Below are positions 52,928 through 64,000 of a stretch of DNA of 64,000 nucleotides, piece by piece. Under the pieces are notes generated by a model. That model was not told the DNA's origin and searched no databases. It saw nothing but the letters and a program-made list of their open reading frames with translations. Position 1 is the stretch's first letter. Each line of letters starts with the position of its first letter. The translations under genes were made by a program, and so were the position numbers. This stretch comes from Ascidia mentula (Eukaryota > Chordata > Ascidiacea > Phlebobranchia > Ascidiidae), in the NCBI GenBank assembly GCA_947561715.1, contig OX387198.1, forward strand, positions 8,370,001 through 8,434,000, in the 5' to 3' direction.

Positions 52928-55706
52928 ATGTCTACTTCAATTTCGGCTCTGCCGGCTTTCGTGCCAGCATCAGCTGCGCGTCCGAGTCAAGCGAAGCCTG
53001 ACAGGACGATATTCGGCACCACTTTGGACAATTACGGAAAGTGCTGGAAACTCCTTCAAAACCCACAAGGTACTGCTTTGGCCTTGGTGATATTTAAAGC
53101 AGCTAGCGTGGCACACGAACTGGATGTGTTGTAGTGCAAATTGGCAGGTTAGGGCGCAGAAAAACACATTAAAAATGTGTTAGAGCATGTGGTTTGGGTG
53201 GTAATTGTAGTTGTAAGACTGCTTTTAAGAAGAGTGTTAGGCATCCCATTGTGAACAATAACTATACTAAAGATTCTTGCAGAAACAAGCTTTCTGTTAT
53301 CGACGCATAATGGGCGCCATTAGTAAAATATATCGCTCCGAGTGAAGAGGCCATTGATAAGATAACCCATCCTCTTCAAAATTACCACATTCATCAATCA
53401 ACAGCCGCTTATACGTAATTGAAAAGTTGATAGGTTGCGCACATTTATTTATTGTAGTAGTAACATTTGGTATTTGGAGGCCACTAAGTCGCTTAAACCT
53501 TATCGCATAATTAAACAAGGGTTGATTACACAATAGGTCGTGATTTTATCATAACAGCTCTCCAGGAAGCGGACGACCACCACAAGGCCAAACTTTACCA
53601 AAAACTCGGGCAAAGAGGTTCGCCAGCTTACCAACGTGAAGTTAAAAGGGCGTGGATTAACCGCAACAACAAGTATCCTTTCGTCCAAGAGGAAGACTCC
53701 CGAGATCAAGGGGAAGAAGAGGACAACCAGGCGACTTTGAGGGACGTTGCAAGCAGAACTTGCTCTAGAAGTCCTGGATGCTTTGCGAGAAACAGGGCGG
53801 TCAGAAATAAGGCAAAAAGTGCGTTTGCGAATCGTCACGTTAGTCGTCCCGCACCCGTGAGGACCTTTTCTGCCCAATCGGCCACTCTGAGTCAGACTTC
53901 CCGGAATCAAGGCGGAAGAAAGGCGATGACTGAAGTGCAAGGTGCAGTTTACTAGAACCTTTTGCAATCTACGGTTATTTACATTGTGTAATGTATAACT
54001 TTCTATATTTGGCTCAAGATTGCACAGTTCGTTTTGACAGCTGTAAAGATGGATTACGAACTTAACAATAACATATTTTTAAACGTTTCGGCAACCACTC
54101 ATGACATCATCAGTTCAAATTATGTCAATAAAGTAATGACATGAATTGTTGACGAAACGTGTTTAACAAAATAAAAAATTTTTCGCTATATGGTGGGCCA
54201 ACAATTTGGTAGAGACGTCATACAAAACTTTTGCAATTCTATTGTGTTTGTTGTTTCCAGCTAAAGATCGCCGTCCGTCTGGTGGCGCTAGTAAGGTGTC
54301 CGTTCCAAAGTTTCGGGTCTCGGCGGATGCTGCTCGTCTAATGCGAACTGCCAGTCTTAAAATCACCGAAACCGGAGCCAAAGACTTGCTGCATTCTCGT
54401 GAAGTGAACAAGGTAACGCGAGATTTTTCAAAACGTGGATAATGATGGAGAAGATCCCTTATAACACATAAACGTGAAGGTCGCTTGCAAAGTTGCGCAC
54501 TTGAGCACAATGATGCACCATTGTAACTTCACTACAGACTGCCCAATGTAACCGAATATTCAAACCGTTTCCGCTTAGATCGACAGTGTTTTGTTGTTTC
54601 AGTACTTTCGAACGCAACGTAGAAATGAATAAATTACTACTGATGCTGCCAGACAATTTTTATAGCTGCAATACGCTTCTTCTGGCAATAATTTTTATCA
54701 TATCAACGTTTGATCCTGATGAAGGCGGCTGCATCGTGGCCAAAACGTTGGTATAATAAAATTATTGCCTTTAAGAAATGAATCATAATTCTCATAAGGT
54801 TTCATTGACATTGCGGTCCCACCTTTCGTTGCAGATCGGTTTGGGCGACACGCAGCAGTACAACCACGAGGCGTACAAGCGCAAGGAATTTCCTCAGTTC
54901 TACAAATCGCACGGTGACGTTAGGTTGTTAGGACAACAATTCAGGGGCGACACGACCAATAGTGACATCACTGCACCGGGTGGTTTCTACCGTCTCGACA
55001 CTCCTGACAGAGAAATCAACGAACGTTTTCGCGATTCGATGCAGAGGGAAGGAGTTGAAAGTGGGATGAGAAGAATGCGCTGTTACAGAAGGACTTATGA
55101 AGAAGAATTAAAGGTGGGTTGTTTAAAACCACGTGCATTGTTGTGTGTGGGCGCATGTTGACATTACGTTGCTCAGCGTAGTAGTAGTAATGCCGCATGG
55201 TGAAGCTAAATCACCATTTGACCAATGCGTTTGGTCACGGTTTATTCGCATTCGTTTAAAGTTTTCTTTCACATTGTAAAATTTTTTCAAATTCTCCGCT
55301 TTTCCATCAATATTTTATTACGCGTGACCACCACAAACGGCGAAAATTTCAATGTGAACCCATTGTACAATCGTTCAATAACTGCAATACAGAATAGCTT
55401 AACGTTTTTTCGCCTAAGTTTAATCGTTACTGTAAGAGTATTTTCTTCTTTCGAACTTTCCTGGGCGCCAAAGTATGCCGGGAGTTATCCGTGTTGTCCA
55501 CATTCCACATATGTTTCCAGGACACGCGAGAATCCGGAGTCAGCGTCGAATCGGAGCTCACGGAAGACAAGATCCCGCTAAACATACGCCACAAGTTCGG
55601 CACCGACACTATTCAACAACTACTCAAAGAAAATAAAAGCGAGGTACAACAAGTTGTTGCTGACCTCAGAATGCACACTGTAAACCAAATAGTATTTGTA
55701 CAGTAA
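52928..55706 (+). CDS. Unrecognised 380-aa basic protein, five exons
   Basis: Exons 52928-53069, 53558-53941, 54261-54412, 54835-55113, 55521-55706; every junction is GT-AG and phases agree, with 380 aa in total. I do not recognise the family. Exon 1 encodes a Ser/Ala-rich start and TIFGTTLDNYGKCWKLLQ. Exon 2 has AKLYQKLGQRGSPAYQRE and a Ser/Arg-rich region. Exon 4 is rich in charged and aromatic residues (QYNHEAYKRKEFPQFYKSHG, GGFYRLDTPDREINERF). Exon 5 ends with a probable helix, IRHKFGTDTIQQLLKENK. There is no signal peptide, membrane span or zinc-binding pattern. The arrangement of short Tyr/Arg/Phe motifs recalls axonemal proteins, but this is an impression only. AATAAA at 55763-55768 lies 57 bp after the stop. 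Confidence 0.7.
54083..54113 (-). repeat. CTGATGA...CGAAAC dispersed element, copy 3
   Basis: Minus-strand copy: CTGATGATGTCATGAG, then TTGCCGAAACGT, in intron 2 of the 380-aa gene. It also forms the left arm of an imperfect inverted repeat (54083-54107 with 54136-54160). Confidence 0.5.
54083..54160. repeat. Imperfect inverted repeat, 25-bp arms
   Basis: Arms 54083-54107 and 54136-54160 match at about 21 of 25 positions as reverse complements, around a 28-base loop. Each arm ends in the ACGTTTCG/CGAAACGT sequence. It lies wholly in intron 2 of the 380-aa gene and may be a folded-back pair of the dispersed element or a small transposon relic. Confidence 0.6.
54716..54748 (+). repeat. CTGATGA...CGAAAC dispersed element, copy 4
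   Basis: CTGATGA, A, GGC-loop-GCC, AAAACGTTG, in intron 3 of the 380-aa gene. The GAAAC of the other copies is AAAAC here, so if this is a ribozyme-like fold it is probably inactive. Confidence 0.45.
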
Positions 55707-58700
55707 ACTACCATTCATGCAGACAGTGTATTATACCTAGATATGTGTATGAATTTCAGACCAATAAAAACGGGTGAAAGTGGTCATCGAACAGATTTTG
55801 CACCCATAGTGTAGTTTTAGCCCGTCATCTGTTAAGCTATCAGTCAACGAGTGAAAAAAACCCACTGCATTTTCCAACCACAGTTGATATCCATAAACTA
55901 AATATTTCACTTATTACAACATGTAACAGTGACGATGTTAACGATGCATTCAAACTATGCGTTTTGGGCAGGTGAAGGCCGCATTGAGAAGCAACAGCGA
56001 GCTGAAACATTCTGGTAATGTATTTTGTTTTTATCATTTATGTTAATTTTTTGCATCTTGTATTTAACATTGTACTTGCCACACATAACATGGTTGGTGT
56101 CACACAACAAGAGTGAAGGCACCAGCCACACCTTTTCATGGATATAATCTAGCTAACTTTACCGTATATTTCGACTTTCACGCAAACTTTTCATAATCTT
56201 GGCCGGAATCGTAAAACGATTTTAATCGTATGGCAATCCGTTGTTTGTTGATTTAATTTGAATTCTGTCTGTAAGAAACAAACAAGATATTGCACCTAAC
56301 ACAGTTAAAACTATATTATATATACAACTAGGTATTGTTCCACCACGCAAGGAGGTAAAGGAGTTGAATCATCCCATAGATCCACCTCCGGCATATTTCG
56401 ACACATTTGGAAAGCACCTTAAATATGACAAGCTGGAAGGTAAAAGCAATTTTGCAAATGCATATATTTTCACCCGCGGGAGTAAAAAATGCCGCGTTAC
56501 TGTCGAAATCGTAACACGATACTTGTTGATGGTCTGGAACCATTCATTTTACCCAACAATAACAAAAACCTGTGATGTGTAACTGTCCATCTTTTGCATG
56601 AGCAAACAGAGAGCATGTAATGGCCTTGACCTTTAACAAACTCCAGCCGGTAAACTTTTATTGACAGCGTGGCTAACATTACAGTGGGAGAGACGAGTGC
56701 GGTACAGTACCGTGCTTTGTGCCACGATAGAGCAAGGCGCACGTCTAGCCGTTGCGGTCATGCGATATTCATCAAGTTGTTTATGTTTTCACAGGCGGCC
56801 TTCATCTCTACATCAAATAACGGAACCCACTGGCGCGAAGCTAAAGGAAAGAACTTTGAATTTCGTGCGTTCGTATTTGTTATTTGCCCCCTTTCCCGAG
56901 ACCGCAGGCGAACGTTTGCGGACAGTTCGGCGGTTGAAAAACCAACAACGATTATTTCGCGAATTTCTGGCCTGATCCCACCGCAAGACCACCTTGCCCC
57001 ATTTAATCTCTCCCGGTGTCGGGTTATTAAATAATGTGCGAACTAAGCAGCAAAACGCCCACGCCCTGCGACTTTCAAATCCCAATCAACAGAACTCTAC
57101 GCGCGGTTCCGCAGTGCCAAGGGTATAAGTCAGTGGTTCGTACAAACATCGGGAGGGCCAGATGATGCATAGACCAAGAGGAAGGATTTGGGCGCCGGCG
57201 CCGAGCTCGCGTTACAAACGCAACGCGCAATGTGTATATGAAAGCACGCCAATCGCCGGCAATCCATTTCAAGTCGGCAAAGGAATTGCAAGGATTTTTG
57301 GGATCGCTTGTTGTGGCTCCAAGGAAATTCAATAAGGTTTAAATAGAAGGTAGTGTTAAGGATTAGCATAACTGCGATCTAGCAAGGAAGATCACTAGTT
57401 TTGCGTTGTTTACATAGAAAATGACGAAGTGCCAATTTACCACTTGTGTAATTCAATCCCAAAAACACATCCACAAGTGGGTGCTTTATCCCAATCAAAC
57501 ACACTTGTTGTGCTTTCTTTTATGGGGTGGATTTTAAAATATCTGCTCGTTTTAGAAAAGACGAACTCGTTTTTCATAGACAGCAGTCAAAGACGCCTTT
57601 TTCCATTAATTTCCAGTCACCACACCATATAGGCCGTGCTTTTTTTTTATTTAGTTGTTGCTCATCATTTGGCATAAATTTGACCAGTTGTTACACCGTT
57701 TGTTTACATACCTCCACTCTTTGTTTTATATCACTCCCAGGTCATCGCAAAATTATAGGTTTAAAATATTTCGAAAAATATTTAACCTTCGGGTATATAT
57801 CGGGAATTGTGCAATGAGTTTCTTAAACGAACAGTCAAAATGATTCTATAGAAAAAAGCTTAAAACCCTCTTTGCCGATTAGCAGTAAAATCATTTAACA
57901 ATTAGTTTCACCGCTGTTGTCGGCCTGTCGAAATACCCACACGTTTGTGGTCCTCGGTTCACCAAAAAAGACACGAAGATTAAATCAGTTTGTTTGCCAC
58001 GCTGGGTAATCCTGATTTGGACGTTCGGAGGCTGCAACCCGGCAGTAATTTCAGCTCCACCTCGCCATAAACAGATTAGGAATTGAATTAGCGTTCAGTG
58101 CTTATGCACCCATTTCTTCCTGCCCGGCTTCGTTGTATTCACAGACGTATTAATCTAAGGCTAGCAGGGATTAATTTAGAGGATTAAGTTTGCTACAAGG
58201 CGCTATAATGGCATGGTATGGCTGCAAGTAATGCAATCAAGCCAACCACAAAGACAGGCGTTAAAACCACATGTCAACGGCCAGCATCGTAGGCTTCGCG
58301 TTGTGAAGGAGTGATTATCAGTCAGCGAAAGCGATGTTTGTGTACAATTTATCCTTTGCTGTGAAAACAAAACGACTCGCACTATCACCTTCGGCGTCAT
58401 GGAAAAACAATATCCCGGCAGTCTGGTCGATTTTTCACCAAGTTAACTAAAACATCGGCATATAAGGTAAACAGTTTGCAAAAGGGCAAATTCCCAGGAT
58501 GGTGGAATGCATAAAACAAACGGCCCACGTTGCTTCGGTAAAACATGCAACAGAAATAATTGAAAGCCAAAAATGGAATGTACACCTCACGGCCATTACC
58601 GCAATCAATCAGGCATGAACATCAGCGCTGTCAGTTTGTGTTTGTAAGAGTTGGCTAATGAGAGGTACTTCGTATCTTTGAGAGCATATGACCAGACTCC

Positions 58701-59540
58701 ACCATTTTGTGTAACGAGTCGTGCGCTGGAAAAAAAACTACCAACTACCGCCATTTATTTATACTGATAAAGAAATCTGATGTAAATGTATTAGTGTAGC
58801 TACTATTGCACCTTCAGTTAAAAAAATTGTCAATCAACTTCATCAGTTAAAAAAGTACTTTTAAGTAACAAACGTTTAGAATAAAATGCTTTGGATCAAA
58901 TATTTTACATAAGTTTAGCAGAGTTATTGGTGGCAACAAGACTACCCTGATACGTATGACCGAAGTGTCGAGTTGTTGCATGATATACGAACTAAGTATA
59001 TAAAATCTTAATCCTCCGGTTTGCCTTCCGGTAGTCTATCGAAAACAGCAACACGCCAACACAGTTTTGCGCAATGAGGAACTTTATTACTTCACAATGC
59101 AGCATTCCAGCACATCTACACAGGGAACTGTCCAAGCTTGTGCAGAAACAAGGGCGAAAAAATGGAAGGGCGTCGAACAAGGCTGCGTACATTGCCAGCA
59201 TTTTGCACGCAAGTAAATTCGAATTTGGCAAGGCGATGGTGGCTGTGTAATTCAAACCTACTATACTAAAATGGCTTGTAATTGTTTTTCAAAAATTCTT
59301 ACACTAAGGTCCATGAATAGACACGCCTGTTGTTTGTTGTACGAGAGGAAACAACAGGACACATTCACAAGGCACAAACATTTGTTCGGAGAGGCGTGTG
59401 GATTCAACAGTCAAACATCAAATAACGTAAATAATCTAAGGTAAAATAGCGAAATAAATATTTTACGACAAAAGGCAATGTTCTCTTGCATACAAACACT
59501 TCCGCACCGGAAGACTTGGATTTAAACGGATTGTGGTTCG
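55707..59540. other. Intergenic before the homeobox gene, no gene seen
   Basis: About 3.8 kb. Left end is the 3' UTR of the 380-aa gene. At the right end, plus-strand TTTATT at 59083-59088 is a minus-strand AATAAA, a likely poly(A) signal for the homeobox gene. Overlapping frames at 56661-57085 show no recognisable domain. Confidence 0.4.
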
Positions 59541-60842
59541 TTACAGATGTACGCCGTTGGTAACGTAGCCGTTGGCAAGCTCGCCATGGAAGCCATGGTG
59601 AGCGGCGTGGGCGTGCTGGTGATTCGACTCGTGTCCGTAAAAACGGTTTTGGTAGTGATGAGCCACGGTGCTGGGGTTGTAATGCTCCGGATGGGTATAA
59701 TGGCCTCCGCTGCCGTGATTCATGTAAGCCGCCACCATTGCCACAGCTGTCGTAGAGGGAACATGCGTGGTGTGAAATCCGTTCCCGGCTGCGTATGGAT
59801 TCAGTTTGTGCTCTTTTGACTTTGAACGCAGGGATGCAACCGAAGAAGGATAGGTGGAGTTCTCCATGGAAGCCGCACTGCTATTTCCGTTCGTAGTGAT
59901 GCTGTAGTCGTGAACTCTAGGATTGGGGTGGTACGATGACATCATCAGACTCTGCTGCTCAGACGGGGAGGTTTGAGAGAAGGTGTGAGGTGTGGTTGGG
60001 TGCACACGGTGCACGGGCGAATAGTCGGGTCTGTAGCCTGGATAGGCCAACGCCTCTTGATACAAGTCCGTCGCTGATCCTTCGCTACCGGAAAGCATGC
60101 TGCTCATATCCTGTGGGCGTTGTACTCCACCGTGGTGTGAATTTGCGTGTGGACTCATCAAAGATCCACTGGGTGAAGGGTGTCCGCTGCTGGACGTGGA
60201 ATGTCTTTCCCGGGGTACACCGCTGGCCAGGAGGTTAAGTGCCTTGCCAGATGCAGGCATCCATTCAGGGTAAGACATCATCATTTCCGTGTTTGGGTTG
60301 TATACGTCACGCGACTCCCCTGTGTTTTCGTAGGTCTTGTCACGCCTTGCGGCTTCGGTAGGGTCCGTAAAAAATTGGGACACGGACTGGTCAAGAACCT
60401 CCGCCTTAGGTATGGTGTCGTACATCTGACTCGAAACGCTCTCACTTCGGTTGTTTTGATGTCCAGAATCTTTTCCTTGCTCCGCGTAGCCGTTTTGATT
60501 TATCTGTTCCTCTCCACTCACCGTGTTTTCACTCTTCCTCTTGGACTTCTTTTTCTTCCGTTTTTCCTGGCTCGATTTTTCCTCTGCTGTGGCAGATTTC
60601 TCCGAATCGTTTTCTTCGCCAGCACCCGAGGCAGTTTGGTCAGCTTGGCGTTCGTCTTTGTCGGGAAGATCTTCGGGGTTCGCCGCTGAGTCGGCCTTCG
60701 TTTTGGGTTCGTCATTTTCCTGCTCACATTTTTCTCCCGATCCTTTTTCCGTAGCGCTTTTGGTGTTTGTTGACGCAGAGGTTGACTTGTTTTGCATTTT
60801 CATCTGACGTCGCAGTTTCGCCCGGCGATTTTGAAACCACAC
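59541..60842 (-). CDS. Paired-like homeobox transcription factor, last exon
   Basis: A 433-residue terminal exon, starting after a good acceptor at 60843 in phase 0 with VWFQNRRAKLRRQMKMQ, the third helix of a homeodomain from position 47. The intron at homeodomain position 46/47 and glutamine at position 50 fit the paired-like class. An OAR-type motif, SSVASLRSKSKEHKLNPY, lies about 100 residues from the end (59797-59849), as in Rx, Alx, Prrx and related proteins. Position 56 is Leu, where most relatives have Trp, Phe or Lys; RRQ at 57-59 recalls Rx. Which gene it is cannot be settled. A Lys/Glu/Ser-rich stretch with KRKKKKSKRK (likely nuclear signal) follows the homeodomain, and the C-terminus is His/Tyr/Asn-rich, an activation-like tail. 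It should bind TAAT-type sites as monomer or dimer. The first 46 positions of the homeodomain were not found in the remaining 3 kb. Confidence 0.88.
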   Translation of the reverse strand: MWFQNRRAKLRRQMKMQNKSTSASTNTKSATEKGSGEKCEQENDEPKTKADSAANPEDLPDKDERQADQTASGAGEENDSEKSATAEEKSSQEKRKKKKSKRKSENTVSGEEQINQNGYAEQGKDSGHQNNRSESVSSQMYDTIPKAEVLDQSVSQFFTDPTEAARRDKTYENTGESRDVYNPNTEMMMSYPEWMPASGKALNLLASGVPRERHSTSSSGHPSPSGSLMSPHANSHHGGVQRPQDMSSMLSGSEGSATDLYQEALAYPGYRPDYSPVHRVHPTTPHTFSQTSPSEQQSLMMSSYHPNPRVHDYSITTNGNSSAASMENSTYPSSVASLRSKSKEHKLNPYAAGNGFHTTHVPSTTAVAMVAAYMNHGSGGHYTHPEHYNPSTVAHHYQNRFYGHESNHQHAHAAHHGFHGELANGYVTNGVHL

Positions 60843-63800
60843 CTGGTAAAAAATATACTTTGATTATTAATGACAACAAAACCAAAACATATCAGAAATA
60901 AGTAAAAGTCATTTATTTTTTTAAAAACCTCACACAACTTCAATCTTATAACTGTATAACCAAATACAGATAAACATTAACATCAGTGAAATTATGTTTT
61001 CTTGGGGAATAAAATATATGCAAGAAGCCGATATTTAAATCACGTGTACATCAAATATATATATACATGCTTAAGAATTTGAATAGCAACAAATCAATTC
61101 CTTGTTTAAAACGAGCACTGGAAAAATCACAAAAGAAAATTTTGTCGGCGAGAGTGCTGGCCATGCATTACTCGTGACGCGCGGCTCAAGTTTACGTTGA
61201 AACGCGAGTTGCGATGTTAAACGCTATTACACGCAAGTGCGGATTTAATTCGCCGTGTCAAAACAGCCCGACTGACTCGCTTCGCCGCTCGCTTAGCCGA
61301 AGGCCTTGCAGACAACTGGGCTAACGTGGGGGCGATAACAGACAGCTTTAGTCCTAAGAGATCCTAAAACGCCCCCATTAAGCTGTTCCATGCCTAGTTG
61401 GCTTACATAATGGCCAGCGGCGGTTGCTTGACAAAATCGAGGCCCCCTAATCAGCTTAGCGTTCTTTGCGCCTCACTTGTAGGACGGTTGGGAGCACATG
61501 ACGGCCCGGTGGCGGCGTGAGTTAAGCACCCCCATACAGGGGGGACGGGGCAGTTGTCTGCTGTAGTCGCAGAAGGTAAAAAATGATTACGGCGTCTTGA
61601 GTTACGCAGGCAAGGAAAGTATTAGGTTAGAAAAACAGAGGCCTGTCCCCGCGTCGACCCACCGACCTTTGCCACTGCGAAACTAAGTAGACCCGTGGGC
61701 CGAGGTAATAGGCTGCGCGTTCGGCGCGGTTAGGGCCGTTTTGTCTGGCCCATGATGCGCTATTTGTGCACGATGCATGTTCGGTTTTGATCTCCGGCTC
61801 GCTGGCGAATTTAGACAACACTCGCGCGCACCCGGGCGTAAATATCAAAGCGAGCGGCGCACCCGAACGCGACCACTTTCGTTCCAGGGCTCGTCGCTTG
61901 TTGACGGTCTAAACCGACCGGCCACTCACCACACTTAGGCAATTATAACTCATTTGGCGATGATGGTCCATCAGACGACAGACAAGAACGTTCGCAAATG
62001 GAGACATTAAACAAAAGGCCTATGTTGTAAGAGCTGCAAAATGGCCGTCATCAAGAAGTATACGAAGAGTGTATAGATGAATTTCTGAGTGGTGTTTATC
62101 TAAGCTACACCAGGAAACGAATGGCAGCAAGCCCTTTCCAACCATTCCGTTTCGTCCTGTTTCAAAACCGCAACGTGAACATATACATGTTAACGCCTGT
62201 TTTGACGATACCCAGCAAGAGTGAAGGCAAAATTCATACCCTGTAAAGAGCTTTCATCTAGGCACAATTAAAGCTGTGTTTTGGGTGGCGAAACCGTGCG
62301 TCATTGATAAACCCCCTGTGCTTTGCGGGGGCAGCGGGGCTGAGGATTAGTCAGCGGCTTGACAGTCGCCGCTTCGGCCCCGCTGGGTCCAGGGGGAGGG
62401 AAAAGAGAAAACTATTAGAAACACTTATCAGAAACAGGCCGCCGCACAGTGTTGAGTTAGGGGCCCAGCAAGAAAGAGACCCCCACGCCCCTTTACCCCA
62501 AAGCGCCCATCAATCAGCACTGGTGTCAAGTGACACAGGTTTGCGGCGATAAAAACGTTTGATTAAGTGCAGGACCGTGGTGCGAATGTTTTCCAAGCGC
62601 CCAGTTTGTCTTGCCCGTTCTGTACCTCGGTAATCCGTCGCGCCGACACGAAAAATTAGCCGCCACTTCGCTTACGCTAAGTTGTCCTCGTGATAGGGTG
62701 TAAGGACTCGAGGGCTGTTTGGTTAGCCTTCCAGTGTCTATTTGGTGTAACTATTCCTGAGGAAAGTTGACCGTAACAATTTGTAGCAAGTACTGACGGA
62801 AAAACGTAGATGCTGAACTAAAATATATAATATTCACAATTTAACATAGGGGAAAACGTTCTTGTAGCTAAACCACAAGCACTTTAAAGTGTTACAACAT
62901 TTATGATAACAGCTTGTGTATATCGGAGACAATATGTTATCAAAATTGCGACATCCATGACAAAGTCTCCCAATGCGGTCTTGGGTGATGCAGTAACGAA
63001 TGAAAGTGTGGTCAAAGCAAACACCAATACCACCACGCCCAACTTCGCATAGCCGTCCTAAGTCGACGGGGCGAATCGAGCGCAGCTGATAAAACAATTT
63101 TCGTGGCGATAATTAAACGCGACATTTCCCCGGCATGGCAACGATCCGGTCGGCAGGGTTTTGTCCTGCACCGGCCGAGGTCGCGCGGAGCTGTTCGCGG
63201 GCGTTCGGCGTGAAACCCTCCGCATAGGAGCCATATCCGACCCCGAAGTCACGGTCATGGACTTGAATGTGTCAAACATCCGCTCCCACAATGCGTCCTA
63301 TAACTTAGCACATTGCCTTTTGAGGCCAAGTAGCGCGCAGGCGGCATTATTACGCAATAAAGGCGCTAATATATATATACGCAGCCCAAGCGGGCCGAGA
63401 GGGGGTGGCAGGGGACAAAACAGCACGGGCCAAGGGGCGGAACAGTGCGTGAATAGGGCAAGTTGTCGCTTTGTGACAAAACAAACAAGTTGCGGAACAC
63501 TGGGGAAGTTTGTAGGAAGTTCCTAGCGTGGAATATGGATCGCGTCGTTCGCAATATCCGTTCATTTCTATTGGCGATCACCGACAGCGCCTGGGATAAT
63601 TTAATTTCCAACATCCCGGTACTTTTTGATGGTGTGACAAACCCTTACACGGGCAGCTGTTGAAATCCGGGTAAACTCCGGCGGAAAAATTGTGGCCGAT
63701 TTCTTTCCTGCAATCTTAAGATTTCTGACTCCCAGCGGAAAATGAAACCGATATCAGGAAATTAGTTTATCTTGATTCCGGTTTTGAAATTTGTTTTTTT

Positions 63801-64000
63801 TGCGCATTGATTTATGCGTATAGGTTTGTGATTTCTGCTGGCATTCCATTATGGTAAAGTTGGTTGTCACTTTTTCTTATATCGTGAACTCCGTTTACAT
63901 CTAAAATATTTGTCTAGTAAACTTTGAAAGTTTCCATTGGTTTTGGGTCTATTCGAATATTTGCTAGGGGATTTTGGATCCTTTTGAAATAGTACAGTAT
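60843..64000. other. Intron upstream of the homeobox exon, no exon seen
   Basis: Read on the minus strand I did not find the first part of a homeodomain or any start exon, so the upstream exons are probably beyond the window. The stretch 61140-61920 and 62290-62560 is more GC-rich than the surroundings, with no recognisable gene. Confidence 0.4.

Noticed and set aside
53500..53967. 155-codon minus-strand frame
   Set aside because: Opposite strand of exon 2 of the 380-aa gene; the plus-strand exon has matching phase and splice sites.
60180..60807. 169- and 94-codon plus-strand frames
   Set aside because: Reverse shadows of the Lys/Glu-rich part of the homeobox exon.

Overview
The window looks like a chordate invertebrate nuclear genome, most likely an ascidian of the Ciona type. 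It is AT-rich, genes are compact with GT-AG introns, several genes are nearly intronless, and the proteins are vertebrate-like orthologues (SLC38A10, AVEN, C5orf34, TMEM121, an Ets1/2-type factor, a paired-like homeobox gene). No bacterial, organellar or rRNA/tRNA features were seen. Species assignment is inference. All exon structures were worked out by hand from splice sites and phase; no alignment was run.

Layout. 978-2066 (-): C-terminal exons of a GT31 glycosyltransferase, 5' end not found. 4484-5053: a solo-LTR-like element with a target-site duplication; a second, inverted copy lies at 44838-45458. 5717-8317 (+): SLC38A10-like transporter. 10160-15099: three intronless small heat-shock protein genes (+,-,+) with heat-shock elements and a shared 15-bp palindromic motif. 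15683-17537 (+): AVEN. 18939-19685 (+): unrecognised three-exon gene. 21799-36936 (-): a nine-exon Ets1/2-type transcription factor covering 15 kb (1,063 aa from the first Met). 41876-43754 (+): C5orf34 homologue. 47372-51112 (+): TMEM121-family membrane protein. 52928-55706 (+): unrecognised five-exon gene. 59541-60842 (-): last exon of a paired-like homeobox gene with an OAR motif, the rest of the homeobox lying further upstream, probably outside the window.

Functional grouping. The only clear functional cluster is the small heat-shock trio, which shares cis-elements. The other genes look like ordinary metazoan neighbours. The long introns and flanks of the ETS and homeobox genes are typical of developmental regulators, and probably hold enhancers that cannot be recognised by eye.

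I found no convincing evidence of a wholly new biological system. The most interesting leads are the shared motif of the heat-shock cluster, the dispersed CTGATGA...CGAAAC element, the LTR-like pair, the long ETS protein without a visible Pointed domain, and the two unrecognised genes.
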